A stretch of 64,000 nt of DNA, from assembly GCF_001729765.1 (NCBI RefSeq), contig NZ_CP017181.1:2418001-2482000 (forward strand), given 5' to 3'. Made by a program: the position numbers and the translations under genes. Under the pieces are notes generated by a model that saw nothing but the letters and a program-made list of their open reading frames with translations, was not told where the DNA came from and ran no database searches. Shown here in pieces: positions 18,866 through 28,286 of this stretch (position 1 is the first letter of the stretch; every line of letters begins with the position of its first letter). This stretch comes from Enterobacter kobei (lineage in GTDB: Bacteria > Pseudomonadota > Gammaproteobacteria > Enterobacterales > Enterobacteriaceae).

Positions 18866-19684
18866 ATGGGAAGCAAGAAGAAAACCAGTGTCGCTGTTGA
18901 TGTCGAAAAAAACGCACCGCTGAAAACCAAAGAGTACGAAAAAGAGCTTCGTCGACTCCACGTTGAACTGGTGAAGCTCCAGCAGTGGGTCGTCGCCAAA
19001 GGGTTAAAAGTGTGTATCGTTTTTGAAGGGCGCGATGGCGCCGGTAAAGGCGGCACCATAAAAGCGATCACCGAGCGCGTCAGCCCGCGCGTTTTCCGCG
19101 TTGTTGCTCTTCCCGCACCCACCGAGAAAGAGAAAACCCAGCTCTATTTTCAGCGTTATGTTCCCCATCTGCCCGCTGCCGGGGAGATCGTGATATTCGA
19201 CCGAAGCTGGTACAACCGCGCGGGCGTCGAGCGGGTCATGGGGTTCTGCACGCCGGAACAGGTGGAGAAGTTTCTCGACGGTACGCCGGTGATGGAAAAA
19301 GCGATGGTTGATGCCGGGATTATTCTGCTGAAGTACTGGCTTGAGGTGACACCGAAAGAGCAGGAGCGCCGTTTACGTGACCGTATTAACGACGGTCGTA
19401 AAATATGGAAGCTCTCGCCGATGGATATTAAATCGTTTAACCTGTGGGATGAATATACCGTAGCGCGCGATGCCATGTTTGCGGCAACCGATACCGCCTG
19501 GGCACCGTGGTATGTGGCCCGTTCGGAAGATAAAAAACGCGTGCGGCTGAATATTATTTCGCATCTCCTGACGCAGATCCCGTATAAAGAAATTCACGTT
19601 GAAAAGGTGGAATTACCGAAACGTAAAATTGACAAAGTGAAACCGACGAAATACCCGTTCCGTTATGTGGAAGAGCGGTTCTAA
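18866..19684 (+). CDS. ppk2: polyphosphate kinase 2
   Basis: A PPK2-family kinase of 272 residues from MGSKKKTS (an ATG nine bases earlier is possible, but CTGAGG spacing favours this one). It transfers phosphate between polyphosphate and nucleotides. It has Walker A (FEGRDGAGKGG), Walker B (IFDRSWYNRAGVE) and the lid segment RLRDRINDGRKIWKLSPMD. Class I single-domain length points to NDP phosphorylation. E. coli K-12 has no PPK2, so this is an insertion relative to E. coli between adhP and fdnGHI. Confidence 0.9.
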   Translation: MGSKKKTSVAVDVEKNAPLKTKEYEKELRRLHVELVKLQQWVVAKGLKVCIVFEGRDGAGKGGTIKAITERVSPRVFRVVALPAPTEKEKTQLYFQRYVPHLPAAGEIVIFDRSWYNRAGVERVMGFCTPEQVEKFLDGTPVMEKAMVDAGIILLKYWLEVTPKEQERRLRDRINDGRKIWKLSPMDIKSFNLWDEYTVARDAMFAATDTAWAPWYVARSEDKKRVRLNIISHLLTQIPYKEIHVEKVELPKRKIDKVKPTKYPFRYVEERF

Positions 19685-19740
19685 GATTACTGGAAGACGG
19701 CTCGCAGAATGTAGATTACCAGGGGAAAAGGTATTGTTTT

Positions 19741-19775
19741 TTGTTGGCTGCGGTTGATAATGGCCGCACCAACAA
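19741..19775 (+). promoter_or_regulatory. 12-bp inverted repeat directly before the ccdA ribosome site
   Basis: TTGTTGG-c-TGCGG pairs with CCGCA-CCAACAA around a 10-base loop. It ends one base before AGGAG of ccdA. It may be the autoregulatory operator of the toxin-antitoxin pair or an RNA hairpin at its translation start. Confidence 0.5.
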
Positions 19776-19786
19776 AGGAGATACGA

Positions 19787-19975
19787 ATGAAACACACAGT
19801 TGACCACACCCTCTCGCGAAGCATTAAACCAACAGTACCGTCGGGCCATACCTCACCAGACTCCGTTGCGCCGTGTCAGTCATCAGATGCGGATCGTTCA
19901 TTCATTCACTCAATGAATGAATTTGTGGAAAAACATGGAACCATTACTGATGATGAGTTTTTCAGGGTGCTTTAA
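19787..19975 (+). CDS. ccdA: CcdA-like antitoxin (divergent, no evident RHH domain)
   Basis: A 62-residue protein from the ATG after AAAGGAGATAC. The C-terminal part (HSMNEFVEKHGTITDDEFF) resembles the toxin-binding tail of CcdA (FIEMNGSFADE in the F plasmid). The N-terminal 40 residues are rich in Ser, Thr and Pro and lack the ribbon-helix-helix pattern by which CcdA binds its operator. It overlaps ccdB by one base (TAATG). The call rests mainly on the tail and on the toxin gene next to it. Confidence 0.65.
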   Translation: MKHTVDHTLSRSIKPTVPSGHTSPDSVAPCQSSDADRSFIHSMNEFVEKHGTITDDEFFRVL

Positions 19976-20298
19976 TGCTGAGACAATTTAATGTTTACCG
20001 GAATACCTCTACAACAACCAGGGATAAGCTGCCTTACTACATGCTCATTCAGGATGATTATTATGATGATCTTGCCACGCGCGTAATTGTGCCACTTGCG
20101 AGAGTGAATAAATTACCGTTATGGCAGAGTCAGCTGGCACCAGCCGTAAATATCGATTTTGAAACGTTTCTGATTTATTCACCCATGATAACCAACCTTA
20201 ACAACAATAAAATTAACCCCAAAGATTTTGTTTGTAATTTACGTAACACACGTCATGATGTTATAGCCGCAATTGATCGTTTATTGACGAATACATGA
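19975..20298 (+). CDS. ccdB: CcdB family toxin
   Basis: A 107-residue CcdB-fold protein. It starts MLRQFNVYRN, with the conserved core RVIVPLARVNKL and INPKDFVCNLRNTRHDVIAAIDRLL. F-plasmid CcdB needs its last three residues, Trp-Gly-Ile, to poison GyrA. This protein ends LLTNT and has no such tail, so gyrase poisoning is doubtful. The pair is A/T-rich compared with its neighbours, which suggests acquisition. It is translationally coupled to ccdA. Confidence 0.8.
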   Translation: MLRQFNVYRNTSTTTRDKLPYYMLIQDDYYDDLATRVIVPLARVNKLPLWQSQLAPAVNIDFETFLIYSPMITNLNNNKINPKDFVCNLRNTRHDVIAAIDRLLTNT

Positions 20299-20369
20299 CG
20301 CCAGTCGGCCAGGCATTTGCCCTGCTCGCGCAAGCGCAGCGCCGCCGGGCAAAGCCGACGGCGCAGGTC

Positions 20370-21026
20370 TTACTTCATCCCTTCCGTACTTTCCTGTTTC
20401 GCTTCCAGTCGTTCCACATCGCGATACCAGCGCGGGTGATGTTTCTGCGCCCAGCGACGACTCACCTTCCCTTCAATCATCCCTTTAATCGACCCCTTCA
20501 CCCAGAACGCCATATACATATGGATCAAAATGGCATGGATCAGAATAATGGCTGAGGTGGCGTGGATCAGCAGCGCGTAGCGCACCACCTGAATCGGGAA
20601 ATACGAGGCAAAATACGGACGCCAGATAATGACGCCCGTCACCAGCAGCACAAAAATCATGCTCATGATGGTCCAGAACATCATCTTTTGTCCGGCATTA
20701 TATTTGCCTACTTTCGCCACTTTATGCTCGTTGCCCTTCAGCACTTCGACAATTCCTTTTAGCCACGGAATGTCCTGCTTATCCGGGATATTGTGATGGA
20801 CGAAGCGCACGAACATAAACATCAGCACCACGAAAATCAGCACGCCGAAGAACGGGTGCAGAATGCGTCCCATCTGCGGGGTGCCGAAAGTTTCCGTCAG
20901 CCACTGGAGCGTAGGAAAGAAGAACGAGATGCCGGAGACCGCCACCAGGAAGAAGCAAATGACCACCGTCCAGTGACAGGCGCGGTCGACAAACTTCGTG
21001 CGCACGATCATTTTCGACTTACTCAT
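20370..21026 (-). CDS. fdnI: formate dehydrogenase-N, cytochrome b556 gamma subunit
   Basis: An inner-membrane diheme cytochrome b of 218 residues from [12 protein letters not shown], with four membrane helices and heme-ligand His residues (for example RACHW, LHPFF and [13 protein letters not shown]). It passes electrons from the FdnH iron-sulfur subunit to menaquinone. Its start overlaps the end of fdnH by eight bases. It is the last gene of fdnGHI. Confidence 0.95.
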   Translation of the reverse strand: MSKSKMIVRTKFVDRACHWTVVICFFLVAVSGISFFFPTLQWLTETFGTPQMGRILHPFFGVLIFVVLMFMFVRFVHHNIPDKQDIPWLKGIVEVLKGNEHKVAKVGKYNAGQKMMFWTIMSMIFVLLVTGVIIWRPYFASYFPIQVVRYALLIHATSAIILIHAILIHMYMAFWVKGSIKGMIEGKVSRRWAQKHHPRWYRDVERLEAKQESTEGMK

Positions 21027-21903
21027 GATGCTCCTCCTCGTCGTCATCCACCTCTTTATTTGGCCCGATACCAATGTAGTGATAAATCAGCCCGGCAAAG
21101 GTGGCGATAAAGCCCGCTGCAGAGAGCGGTTTGAGCGCCCCTTTCCACAGGTTGATTGAGGTGTCGATCGCCGGATCTTTCGGCAGATTGTGATACAGCT
21201 CCGGCTGGTCGTTATGGTGTAGCACGTACATAACGTGCGTACCGCCCACGCCCTGCGGGTTATAAATACCCGCCTTGTCGTAGCCGCGCGCTTTGAGTTT
21301 GTCCACCCGCGCCTGCGCCACATCAAGCATCTCTTTCTTGGTGCCGAAGTGAATCGCCCCGGTCGGACAGGTTTTCACACAGGCAGGCTCCTGCCCGACG
21401 CTCACGCGGTCCACGCACAGAGTGCATTTATAGACCCGGTTATCCTCTTTATTGAGGCGCGGAATATTAAACGGACAGCCCGCGATGCAGTACCCACAGC
21501 CGATGCAGTTGTCCTGCTGGAAGTCGACGATCCCATTGGCATACTGAATAATCGCCCCCGCGGACGGGCACGCCTTCAGACAGCCCGGATCCTCACAGTG
21601 CATGCAGCCGTCTTTACGGATTAACCACTCCAGCTTGCCGTTCTGCTCGGTCTCGCTAAAGCGCATCACCGTCCAGGATTTGGCGCTCAGATCCGCCGGA
21701 TTATCGTAGACCCCGACGCAGTGCCCCACCTCGTCGCGGATATCATTCCACTCCGAACAGGCCACCTGGCAGGCTTTACAGCCCACGCAGGAAGAGACAT
21801 CGATAAGCTTAGCGACTTCTGCCTTATAGTCCCGCGCACGAGGCGTGGGGGTAATCGGGTTGGTCGCGGAGCGTTTAATAATGTCTTGTGTTTCCATCGC
21901 CAT
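21019..21903 (-). CDS. fdnH: formate dehydrogenase-N, iron-sulfur beta subunit
   Basis: A 294-residue ferredoxin-like subunit with four [4Fe-4S] cysteine clusters ([39 protein letters not shown]...CVKTC). A single C-terminal membrane helix (about 255-277) anchors it to the periplasmic side. It links FdnG to FdnI. The length equals the E. coli protein. It begins 11 bases after the fdnG stop. Confidence 0.95.
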   Translation of the reverse strand: MAMETQDIIKRSATNPITPTPRARDYKAEVAKLIDVSSCVGCKACQVACSEWNDIRDEVGHCVGVYDNPADLSAKSWTVMRFSETEQNGKLEWLIRKDGCMHCEDPGCLKACPSAGAIIQYANGIVDFQQDNCIGCGYCIAGCPFNIPRLNKEDNRVYKCTLCVDRVSVGQEPACVKTCPTGAIHFGTKKEMLDVAQARVDKLKARGYDKAGIYNPQGVGGTHVMYVLHHNDQPELYHNLPKDPAIDTSINLWKGALKPLSAAGFIATFAGLIYHYIGIGPNKEVDDDEEEHHE

Positions 21904-21914
21904 TTAATCGCTCC

Positions 21915-24900
21915 TTACGCTTTCTCGATGTTGACCAGAAACGCTTTGTACTCCGGCGTTTGCGAGTTGGAATCGCCAACGTTTGGCGTCAGGGTATTGG
22001 CGATGTAGCCTTTCTGCGCCACCCCTTCAAAGCCCCAGTGCAGCGGAATACCTACCGTTTCCACCTGCTGACCATGAACGTACAGGCTCTGCAGACGACG
22101 GGTCACCACCGCCACCGCGCGGATAAAGCCACGCTTGCTGCTCACCTTCACGCGGTCACCGTTGGCAATCCCCTTCGCTTTCGCCAGCGTCTCGCTGATC
22201 TCCACAAACTGTTCCGGCTGGGCGATGGCGTTAAGCCGCGCGTGCTTGGTCCAGGTATGGAAATGCTCGGTCAGGCGATAGGTTGTACCCACATACGGGA
22301 ATTTGTCTTTTTTGCCTAAGCGCAATACGTCGTCTTCATAGATCCGCACCACCGGGCTGGAGACCACGTTCGGGTGCAGCGGGTTAGTGCCGAGCGGCGT
22401 TTCCATCGGCTCGTAGTGTTCCGGGAATGGCCCTTCTGCCAGCTTGTTGAGCGCAAACAGGCGACCCAGCCCTTCCGGCTGCATGATAAACGGCCCGGTG
22501 TTGCTGCCCGGCGCGGCGGTGTTGTAGTCCGGGATATCATTCCCTGCCCACTTCGAGCCGTTCCACTGGATCAGCATGCGTTTTGGATCCCACGGCTTGC
22601 CGTTCACGTCGGCGGAGGCGCGGTTATACAGCACGCGGCGGTTCAGCGGCCACGCCCAGGCCCAGCCCAGCGTATTGCCCAGCCCGGACGGGTCGGCGTT
22701 ATCGCGGTTGGCCATCTGGTTACCCTGCTCCGTCCAGCTGCCGGTGTAGATCCAGCAGGACGACGCCGTCGTGCCGTCGTCGCGCAGCAGCGCGAAGCTG
22801 TTCAACAGCTGGCCTTTCTTCGCCACCAGGTTGCCGTTAGCGTCATAGAGATCCGCCAGCGCCACGCCGTTGTTCTCTTTGGCGACCTCTTCAGACTCAG
22901 GACGGTCCGGCTGCTTGTAGTCCCAGCCCATCCTCAGCAGCGGCTCAGCGCCTTTGCCGCCTTCGGTGCGGTACATCTCGCGCAGACGATGGTAAATCCC
23001 GGCCAGGATCTCACCGTCATTCCGCGCTTCACCCGGCGCCTCCTGGCCTTTCCAGTGCCACTGCAGCCAGCGACCGGAGTTGGCAATGGAGCCATCCTCT
23101 TCCGCAAAGCAGGTGGACGGCAGGCGGAACACCTCGGTCTGAATCGACGCCGGATCGACATCGTTCGCTTCACCGTGGTTCTGCCAGAAGGTCGAGGTTT
23201 CGGTCACCAGCGGGTCGATGACGACCATGTACTTCAGCTTGCTCAGGCTGCGAACCACTTTGTTCTTGTCCGGGAAGGACGCTACCGGGTTAAAGCCCTG
23301 GCAGATATACCCCGTGACATTCCCCTTATCCATCATATTGAAATACTTAATGACGTCGTACGCCTGGTCCCACTTCGGCAGCCACTCGAAGCCCCAGTCG
23401 TTCTCTTTCTGCGCCGCGTCGCCGTAGAAGGATTTCATCAGGCTGACGTAGAACTTCGGATAGTTGCTCCAGTAGTTCACCTGATCCGGCAGCGTCGCTT
23501 TTGGCGTGTTGGCCTCAAGATACGTTTGCAGATTTGCCTGCTTTTCCGACGGCAGCGTCAGGTAACCCGGCAGGCTGGTGGAGAGCAGGCCGAGGTCGGT
23601 GAGCCCCTGAATATTGGAGTGACCGCGCAGCGCATTTACGCCGCCCCCTGCCATCCCCATGTTGCCGAGCAGCAGCTGGATCATCGCCATGGTGCGGATG
23701 TTCTGCGCACCCACGGTGTGCTGCGTCCAGCCCAGCGCATACAGGAAGGTCGTTGTTCTGTCTGCCGCACTGGTGGAGGCCAGCACTTCGCACACTTTCA
23801 GGAAGTCCGCTTTCGGCGTACCGCAGATGTTCTCCACCACGTCCGGCGTATAGCGGGAAACATGCTGCTTCAGCAGGTTCCACACGCAGCGCGGGTGCGT
23901 CAGTGTTTCATCGCGCATCGCATAGCCGTTTTCGTCGAACTGATAGTTCCACGAGGACTTGTCATACTGGCGTTTTTCCGCGTCATAGCCGCTGAACAGC
24001 CCGTCGTCGAAGGCAAAGTCATCCCGCACCAGCAGGTTTGCGTTGGTGTAGTGCTTAACGTATTCCGCGTTAATTTTGTTGTTTTCGATCAGGTACAGCA
24101 GTACGCCGGACAGGAACGTAATGTCCGTGCCGGAGCGGATCGGCGCATAGATATCGGCCACCGAAGCCGTGCGCGTAAAGCGCGGATCGACGACGATCAG
24201 CGTCGCATCGTTGTTGTTTTTCGCTTCCATCGCCCAGCGGAATCCCACTGGATGGGCTTCAGCGGCGTTACCGCCCATTACCACCACGACGTTAGCGTTT
24301 TTGATATCAACCCAGTGGTTGGTCATCGCACCGCGACCAAATGTTGGAGCAAGACTTGCTACCGTTGGTCCGTGTCAGACGCGCGCCTGGTTATCAACCG
24401 CCAGCATGCCGAGAGAGCGCACAAATTTTTGCGTCAGCATGCCGGTTTCATTACTGGCCGCAGAGGCACATAACATACCGGTGGAAAGCCAGCGGTTTAC
24501 CGTCACCCCCTCTGCATTCTTTTCAACAAAGTTGGCGTCGCGGTCGGCTTTCATCAATTTTGCAATACGGGAGAAGGCCTCATCCCAGGAAATACGCTGC
24601 CATTTGTCCGAACCTGGCGCACGGTATTCCGGATAACGCAGGCGGTTTTCGCTGTGAACGTAGTCCAGCAGACCCGCGCCTTTCGGGCATAACGCCCCAC
24701 GGCTCACCGGATGATCCGGGTCCCCTTCAATATGATAAATCGCTTCTCTGGCGTTCTTCGCGCCATCACCCAGGCTGTACATCAAAAGCCCACAACCCAC
24801 GGAGCAGTATGTGCAGGTGTTACGGATCTCTTTCGCGCGCAGCAGTTTATAGTTGCGTGCCTGAGCCAGCGCCATTTTAGGAGCGAATCCCAGCATAGCG

Positions 24901-24962
24901 GCTGTTGTTCCGGCCATACCGCCCGCGCAGATTTTAAAAAATTGTCTGCGGCTGACGTCCAT
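21915..24962 (-). CDS. fdnG: formate dehydrogenase-N, catalytic alpha subunit (selenoprotein)
   Basis: A periplasmic molybdopterin enzyme that oxidises formate to CO2. It starts MDVSRRQFFK with a twin-arginine (SRRxFxK) Tat signal, followed by the [4Fe-4S] motif CTYCSVGC. The frame is interrupted only by an in-frame TGA at codon 196 in the context NQARV-U-HGPTVASL, the selenocysteine of this family. Reading through gives 1015 residues, exactly the E. coli length. The apparent split into two frames is therefore not a frameshift. It needs selA, selB, selC and the Tat system, all expected elsewhere in the genome. Confidence 0.96.
24375..24377 (-). other. fdnG: selenocysteine UGA codon of fdnG
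   Basis: On the minus strand CGC-GTC-TGA-CAC-GGA encodes R-V-Sec-H-G. The roughly 40 bases that follow hold the inverted pieces expected of a bacterial SECIS hairpin, as in E. coli fdnG. Confidence 0.93.
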
Positions 24963-25024
24963 TGTTGTCCTCGTGTTCAAATAAGACTTCGCGCCGCAAA
25001 CTAACAGCAAAACCCCTTTTTTTT

Positions 25025-25038
25025 TTGCGTCAAATCAA
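25025..25038 (-). promoter_or_regulatory. candidate FNR site of the fdnG promoter
   Basis: TTGCG-TCAA-ATCAA matches the FNR dyad TTGAT-N4-ATCAA in eight of ten fixed bases. It lies about 63 bases upstream of the fdnG start, compatible with a site near -41.5. Anaerobic FNR and nitrate NarL control of fdnGHI is established in E. coli. No confident NarL heptamer could be assigned. Confidence 0.45.
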
Positions 25039-25183
25039 GGTCGCGTGACTTCGCCCTCTTAATGGTCACCGCTCGCGCCTTCAAATAATCCTTTAGGGTT
25101 AAACACATGCGAGAATAATTCGCAACAGCGTCAGGATTAATGCTATATCTTTTTCCTTTGATTTTTTTAGCGATGAAGACGTA

Positions 25184-26062
25184 ATGGACAGAAAGAGAGC
25201 AACGCTTATCGGGCTGGCAGCGATTCTGTTGTGGAGCACAATGGTGGGCTTGATTCGTAGCGTGAGTGAGGGGCTGGGGCCCGTCGGCGGTGCGGCGATG
25301 ATATACACCCTCAGCGGATTATTGTGTCTGGTAACGGTGGGATTTCCTGATATTAAACGCTTTTCACCCAGGTATCTTATTGCCGGCAGCGTACTGTTTG
25401 TCAGTTACGAAATTTGTCTTGCCCTGTCGTTAGGCTATGCCGCCACGCGAGCGCAGGCCATTGAAGTGGGGATGGTCAATTATCTCTGGCCGAGCCTGAC
25501 GATCGTCTTTGCTATTTTGTTCAACGGACAAAAATCAACGCTGTGGGTTATCCCCGGCTTAATCATTGCACTACTCGGTGTATGTTGGGTACTAGGGGGT
25601 GATCAAGGATTACACCCTGATGAAATAATGCGCAATATTGTATCGAATCCACTCAGCTATACGCTGGCTTTTGCCGGGGCATTTATCTGGGCCGCCTACT
25701 GCACGGTAACCCGTAAATTTGCTAACGGGCAAAACGGCATTACGCTGTTTGTTTTGCTGACGGCACTGAGCCTGTGGGTGAAATATGCGCTGAGCGATCA
25801 GCCGGAAATGGTCTTCACTGTTCCGGTTGTCGTGAAACTCGTTATGTGTGGTGTGGCGCTAGGGTTAGGTTATGCCGCCTGGAATGTTGGCATTCTGCAC
25901 GGTAACGTCACGGTGCTGGCCGCCGTATCCTATTTTACTCCCGTACTCTCTGCCGCGCTTGCCGCCGTGCTGCTGAGTTCCCCCCTCTCTTTCTCGTTCT
26001 GGCAAGGCGCGCTGATGGTCTGCGTCGGGTCATTGCTTTGCTGGTACGCCACCAAAAAATAA
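25184..26062 (+). CDS. yddG: aromatic amino acid exporter YddG (DMT family)
   Basis: A 292-residue inner-membrane exporter with ten helices and two EamA repeats (MVNYLWPSLTIVFAILFNGQ in the first). It closely follows E. coli YddG, which exports aromatic amino acids and whose structure established the DMT fold; in Salmonella it contributes to methyl viologen efflux with OmpD. It is divergent from fdnG across 221 bases. A stem of 9 bp (26073-26081 with 26092-26100) follows its stop. Confidence 0.93.
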   Translation: MDRKRATLIGLAAILLWSTMVGLIRSVSEGLGPVGGAAMIYTLSGLLCLVTVGFPDIKRFSPRYLIAGSVLFVSYEICLALSLGYAATRAQAIEVGMVNYLWPSLTIVFAILFNGQKSTLWVIPGLIIALLGVCWVLGGDQGLHPDEIMRNIVSNPLSYTLAFAGAFIWAAYCTVTRKFANGQNGITLFVLLTALSLWVKYALSDQPEMVFTVPVVVKLVMCGVALGLGYAAWNVGILHGNVTVLAAVSYFTPVLSAALAAVLLSSPLSFSFWQGALMVCVGSLLCWYATKK

Positions 26063-26651
26063 TTCCGGGTCAGCTGTCGGGTAATATTCATCCCGACAGC
26101 AAAAAATTAACATAAATTTAATATTTGGGCGCGCGTTTAACTTCTGTTTATATTACCCTCTTTTCGTAAATTTGCGTCTCTTAATATTGACACAAACTGA
26201 CACCGCTATGTGATTAATTGCCGACAAATACTCACAATATTAATAGCACAAAGTGCAATAGTATGTTTCTGTGTGTTTCTGTCTAAGCAACGGAATTTCC
26301 GTGCAATTAAGGGCGCAAGGCCGCCCTTTTCGGTTAAATACACTCTGCCATCCCAACCAAAAGAACGGCATTACCGATAATTAACATATTTTATAACAAC
26401 CCAATGAAACTATATTGACGGAAATAAACCCCACCCAAAATTGATTAAATACTCATCATTTCAGGCTATTTTTAGGCCATTTATCCGATCTCGATCACAC
26501 TAAATGAAATTATTATTAATATTTTGAAACTTATTATTGAAAGAGGACTACAAGATTTTTAAAAATAACGTGCCATTGACGAGCAGCCTCGTTTAAAACT
26601 CGTTCAAAGTGGCTCAGGAAATACCTAAGAAAATTATAAGGAATATTTAAG
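26063..26651. other. 589-base A/T-rich regulatory gap before the porin
   Basis: No protein gene is supported. It contains the yddG hairpin (26073-26100), a small-RNA candidate at about 26221-26333, and the long A/T-rich porin control region with the ribosome site TAAGGAATATTTAAG before the ATG at 26652. Confidence 0.6.
26221..26333 (+). ncRNA. candidate small RNA upstream of the porin gene
   Basis: A perfect -35 TTGACA (26187-26192) and a TGTGAT -10-like hexamer 16 bases later would start a transcript near 26221. It would end at an intrinsic terminator: GGGCG-loop-CGCCC (26311-26326) flanked by AA/TT and followed by TTTT. It would be about 110 nt and include a CGGAA-TTCCG hairpin (26291-26302). 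It resembles the porin-linked sRNA layout of MicC with ompN but is not similar in sequence as far as I can judge. Confidence 0.35.
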
Positions 26652-27734
26652 ATGAAACTTAAATTAGTTGCAGTGGCAGTGACTTCCATGTTGGCAGCAG
26701 GCGTTGTAAACGCGGCTGAAGTTTATAACAAAGACGGTAACAAGCTGGATCTGTACGGTAAAGTAACAGGTCTGCACTATTTCTCTGATGACGCTGGCAA
26801 CGACGGCGACAAAACTTACGTTCGTCTGGGCTTCAAAGGTGAAACTCAGATCAACGATCAGCTGACCGGTTACGGCCAGTGGGAATATGAGTTCAAAGGC
26901 AACCGTTCTGAATCCCAGGGCACTGACGGCAGCAAAACGCGTCTGGCCTTCGCAGGTCTGAAATTCAACGAATTCGGTTCTTTCGACTACGGTCGTAACT
27001 ACGGTGTTGCTTACGACATCGGCGCATGGACTGACGTTCTGCCAGAGTTCGGTGGTGATACCTGGACGCAGACTGATGGCTTTATGACTGGCCGTACGAC
27101 TGGCGTTGCAACCTACCGTAACACCGACTTCTTCGGTCTGGTTGACGGTCTGAACTTTGCTGCTCAGTACCAGGGTAAAAACGATGACCGTAACATCACC
27201 GAAGCGAACGGTGACGGCTGGGGTCTGTCTTCTACCTATGAAATGGACGGCTTCGCTGTCGGTGCCACCTACGCGAAATCTGACCGTACTGACCGTCAGG
27301 TTGCTGCAGGTCGCGTAGCCAATACCGTTAACGCTGGCGGTGAAAACGCAGAAGTTTGGGCTGCTGGTCTGAAATACGATGCGAACAACATCTACCTGGC
27401 AACCACCTACTCTGAAACCCGCAACATGACCAACTTCGGTGACGGTTATATCGCGAACAGAGCTCAGAACTTCGAAGTTGTTGCTCAGTATCAGTTCGAC
27501 TTCGGTCTGCGTCCATCCATCGCTTACCTGAAATCCAAAGGTAAAGATCTGGGTTCATACGGCGACCAGGATCTGGTTGAATACGTTGACGTTGGCGCGA
27601 GCTACTACTTCAACAAAAACATGTCTACCTATGTTGATTACAAAATCAACCTGGTTGACGACAACAGCTTCACCAAAGCAACTGGCGTTGCTACCGACAA
27701 CATCGTTGCTGTCGGCCTGACCTACCAGTTCTAA
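26652..27734 (+). CDS. outer-membrane porin, OmpC/OmpF family (NmpC/OmpD-like by position)
   Basis: A trimeric 16-strand general porin of 360 residues with a 21-residue signal peptide (ending [12 protein letters not shown]). The mature protein shows [14 protein letters not shown], the constriction-loop region PEFGGDTW and a C-terminal Phe (LTYQF). The gene has the even, optimised codon use of a highly expressed gene. Its neighbours yddG and smvA are those of Salmonella ompD/nmpC, so it is the likely counterpart. Porin paralogues are hard to tell apart by sequence, so no symbol is given. Confidence 0.9.
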   Translation: MKLKLVAVAVTSMLAAGVVNAAEVYNKDGNKLDLYGKVTGLHYFSDDAGNDGDKTYVRLGFKGETQINDQLTGYGQWEYEFKGNRSESQGTDGSKTRLAFAGLKFNEFGSFDYGRNYGVAYDIGAWTDVLPEFGGDTWTQTDGFMTGRTTGVATYRNTDFFGLVDGLNFAAQYQGKNDDRNITEANGDGWGLSSTYEMDGFAVGATYAKSDRTDRQVAAGRVANTVNAGGENAEVWAAGLKYDANNIYLATTYSETRNMTNFGDGYIANRAQNFEVVAQYQFDFGLRPSIAYLKSKGKDLGSYGDQDLVEYVDVGASYYFNKNMSTYVDYKINLVDDNSFTKATGVATDNIVAVGLTYQF

Positions 27735-27747
27735 GATTTGTCACGCT

Positions 27748-27778
27748 AAAAAGCCAGCCCATGTGGCTGGCTTTTTTT
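27748..27778 (+). terminator. Rho-independent terminator of the porin gene
   Basis: AAAAAGCCAGCC pairs with GGCTGGCTTTTT around the loop CATGT, followed by a T run. Confidence 0.92.
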
Positions 27779-27811
27779 ATACGGATTTCTGGCGTCAAAA
27801 AGGAGAACGCC

Positions 27812-28252
27812 ATGCACCTGTTCAAAGGACGCTGCTTATGCGGAATGAGTCAGTTCAGCGTGAGCCTCAACCATTTTGATGTATATGCCTGTCACTGTAC
27901 GCAATGCCAGAAGTGGTCAGGCGGCATTGCCATGTATCTTGAGACGCAGGGCGAGCCGCTTGTGGAGCAAGATTCCATTGCCCCGTCTCATTTCGCCTCA
28001 TCCGCACGGGGAGAACGCTGGTTTTGTCCAGGCTGCGGCTGCCCGCTGTGGTTCAAACTGACCGCAACGGCGCGCTATTTTATTCCCTGGACGCTGCTTG
28101 AGATGAGCGAAGATGAACGACGCCGGCTGGTACTTGCCGCAGAAATCTATACTGAAACCCAACCCGCGTTTTTTGGCCTGACCGGGCAATACGCACGCTA
28201 TAGCGGTTCAGAAATTGAAGCACGAGATGAACACTGCCTGCTAACGCCCTAA
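27812..28252 (+). CDS. GFA family zinc-binding protein
   Basis: A 146-residue protein of the glutathione-dependent formaldehyde-activating (GFA/CENP-V) fold. Zinc cysteines are visible in GRCLCG, CHCTQCQ and CPGCGCP. The ATG follows AAGGAGAAC. Most proteins of this family do not have a proven substrate; the name comes from one Paracoccus enzyme. It lies between the porin and smvA, convergent with smvA. Confidence 0.85.
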   Translation: MHLFKGRCLCGMSQFSVSLNHFDVYACHCTQCQKWSGGIAMYLETQGEPLVEQDSIAPSHFASSARGERWFCPGCGCPLWFKLTATARYFIPWTLLEMSEDERRRLVLAAEIYTETQPAFFGLTGQYARYSGSEIEARDEHCLLTP

Positions 28253-28286
28253 ACTGCTGCCCGGCCAGCCTGCGCACCAGGCTTGT

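Noticed and set aside
24327..24377. Apparent frameshift or premature stop splitting fdnG in two
   Set aside because: The in-frame TGA sits exactly at the selenocysteine codon of FdnG (residue 196), and reading through gives the full 1015 residues.
22374..24473. Very long open frame of about 700 codons on the plus strand opposite fdnG
   Set aside because: It is antisense to a conserved gene, is rich in Arg, His and Val from G+C-rich codon shadowing, and has no ribosome site or recognisable domain.
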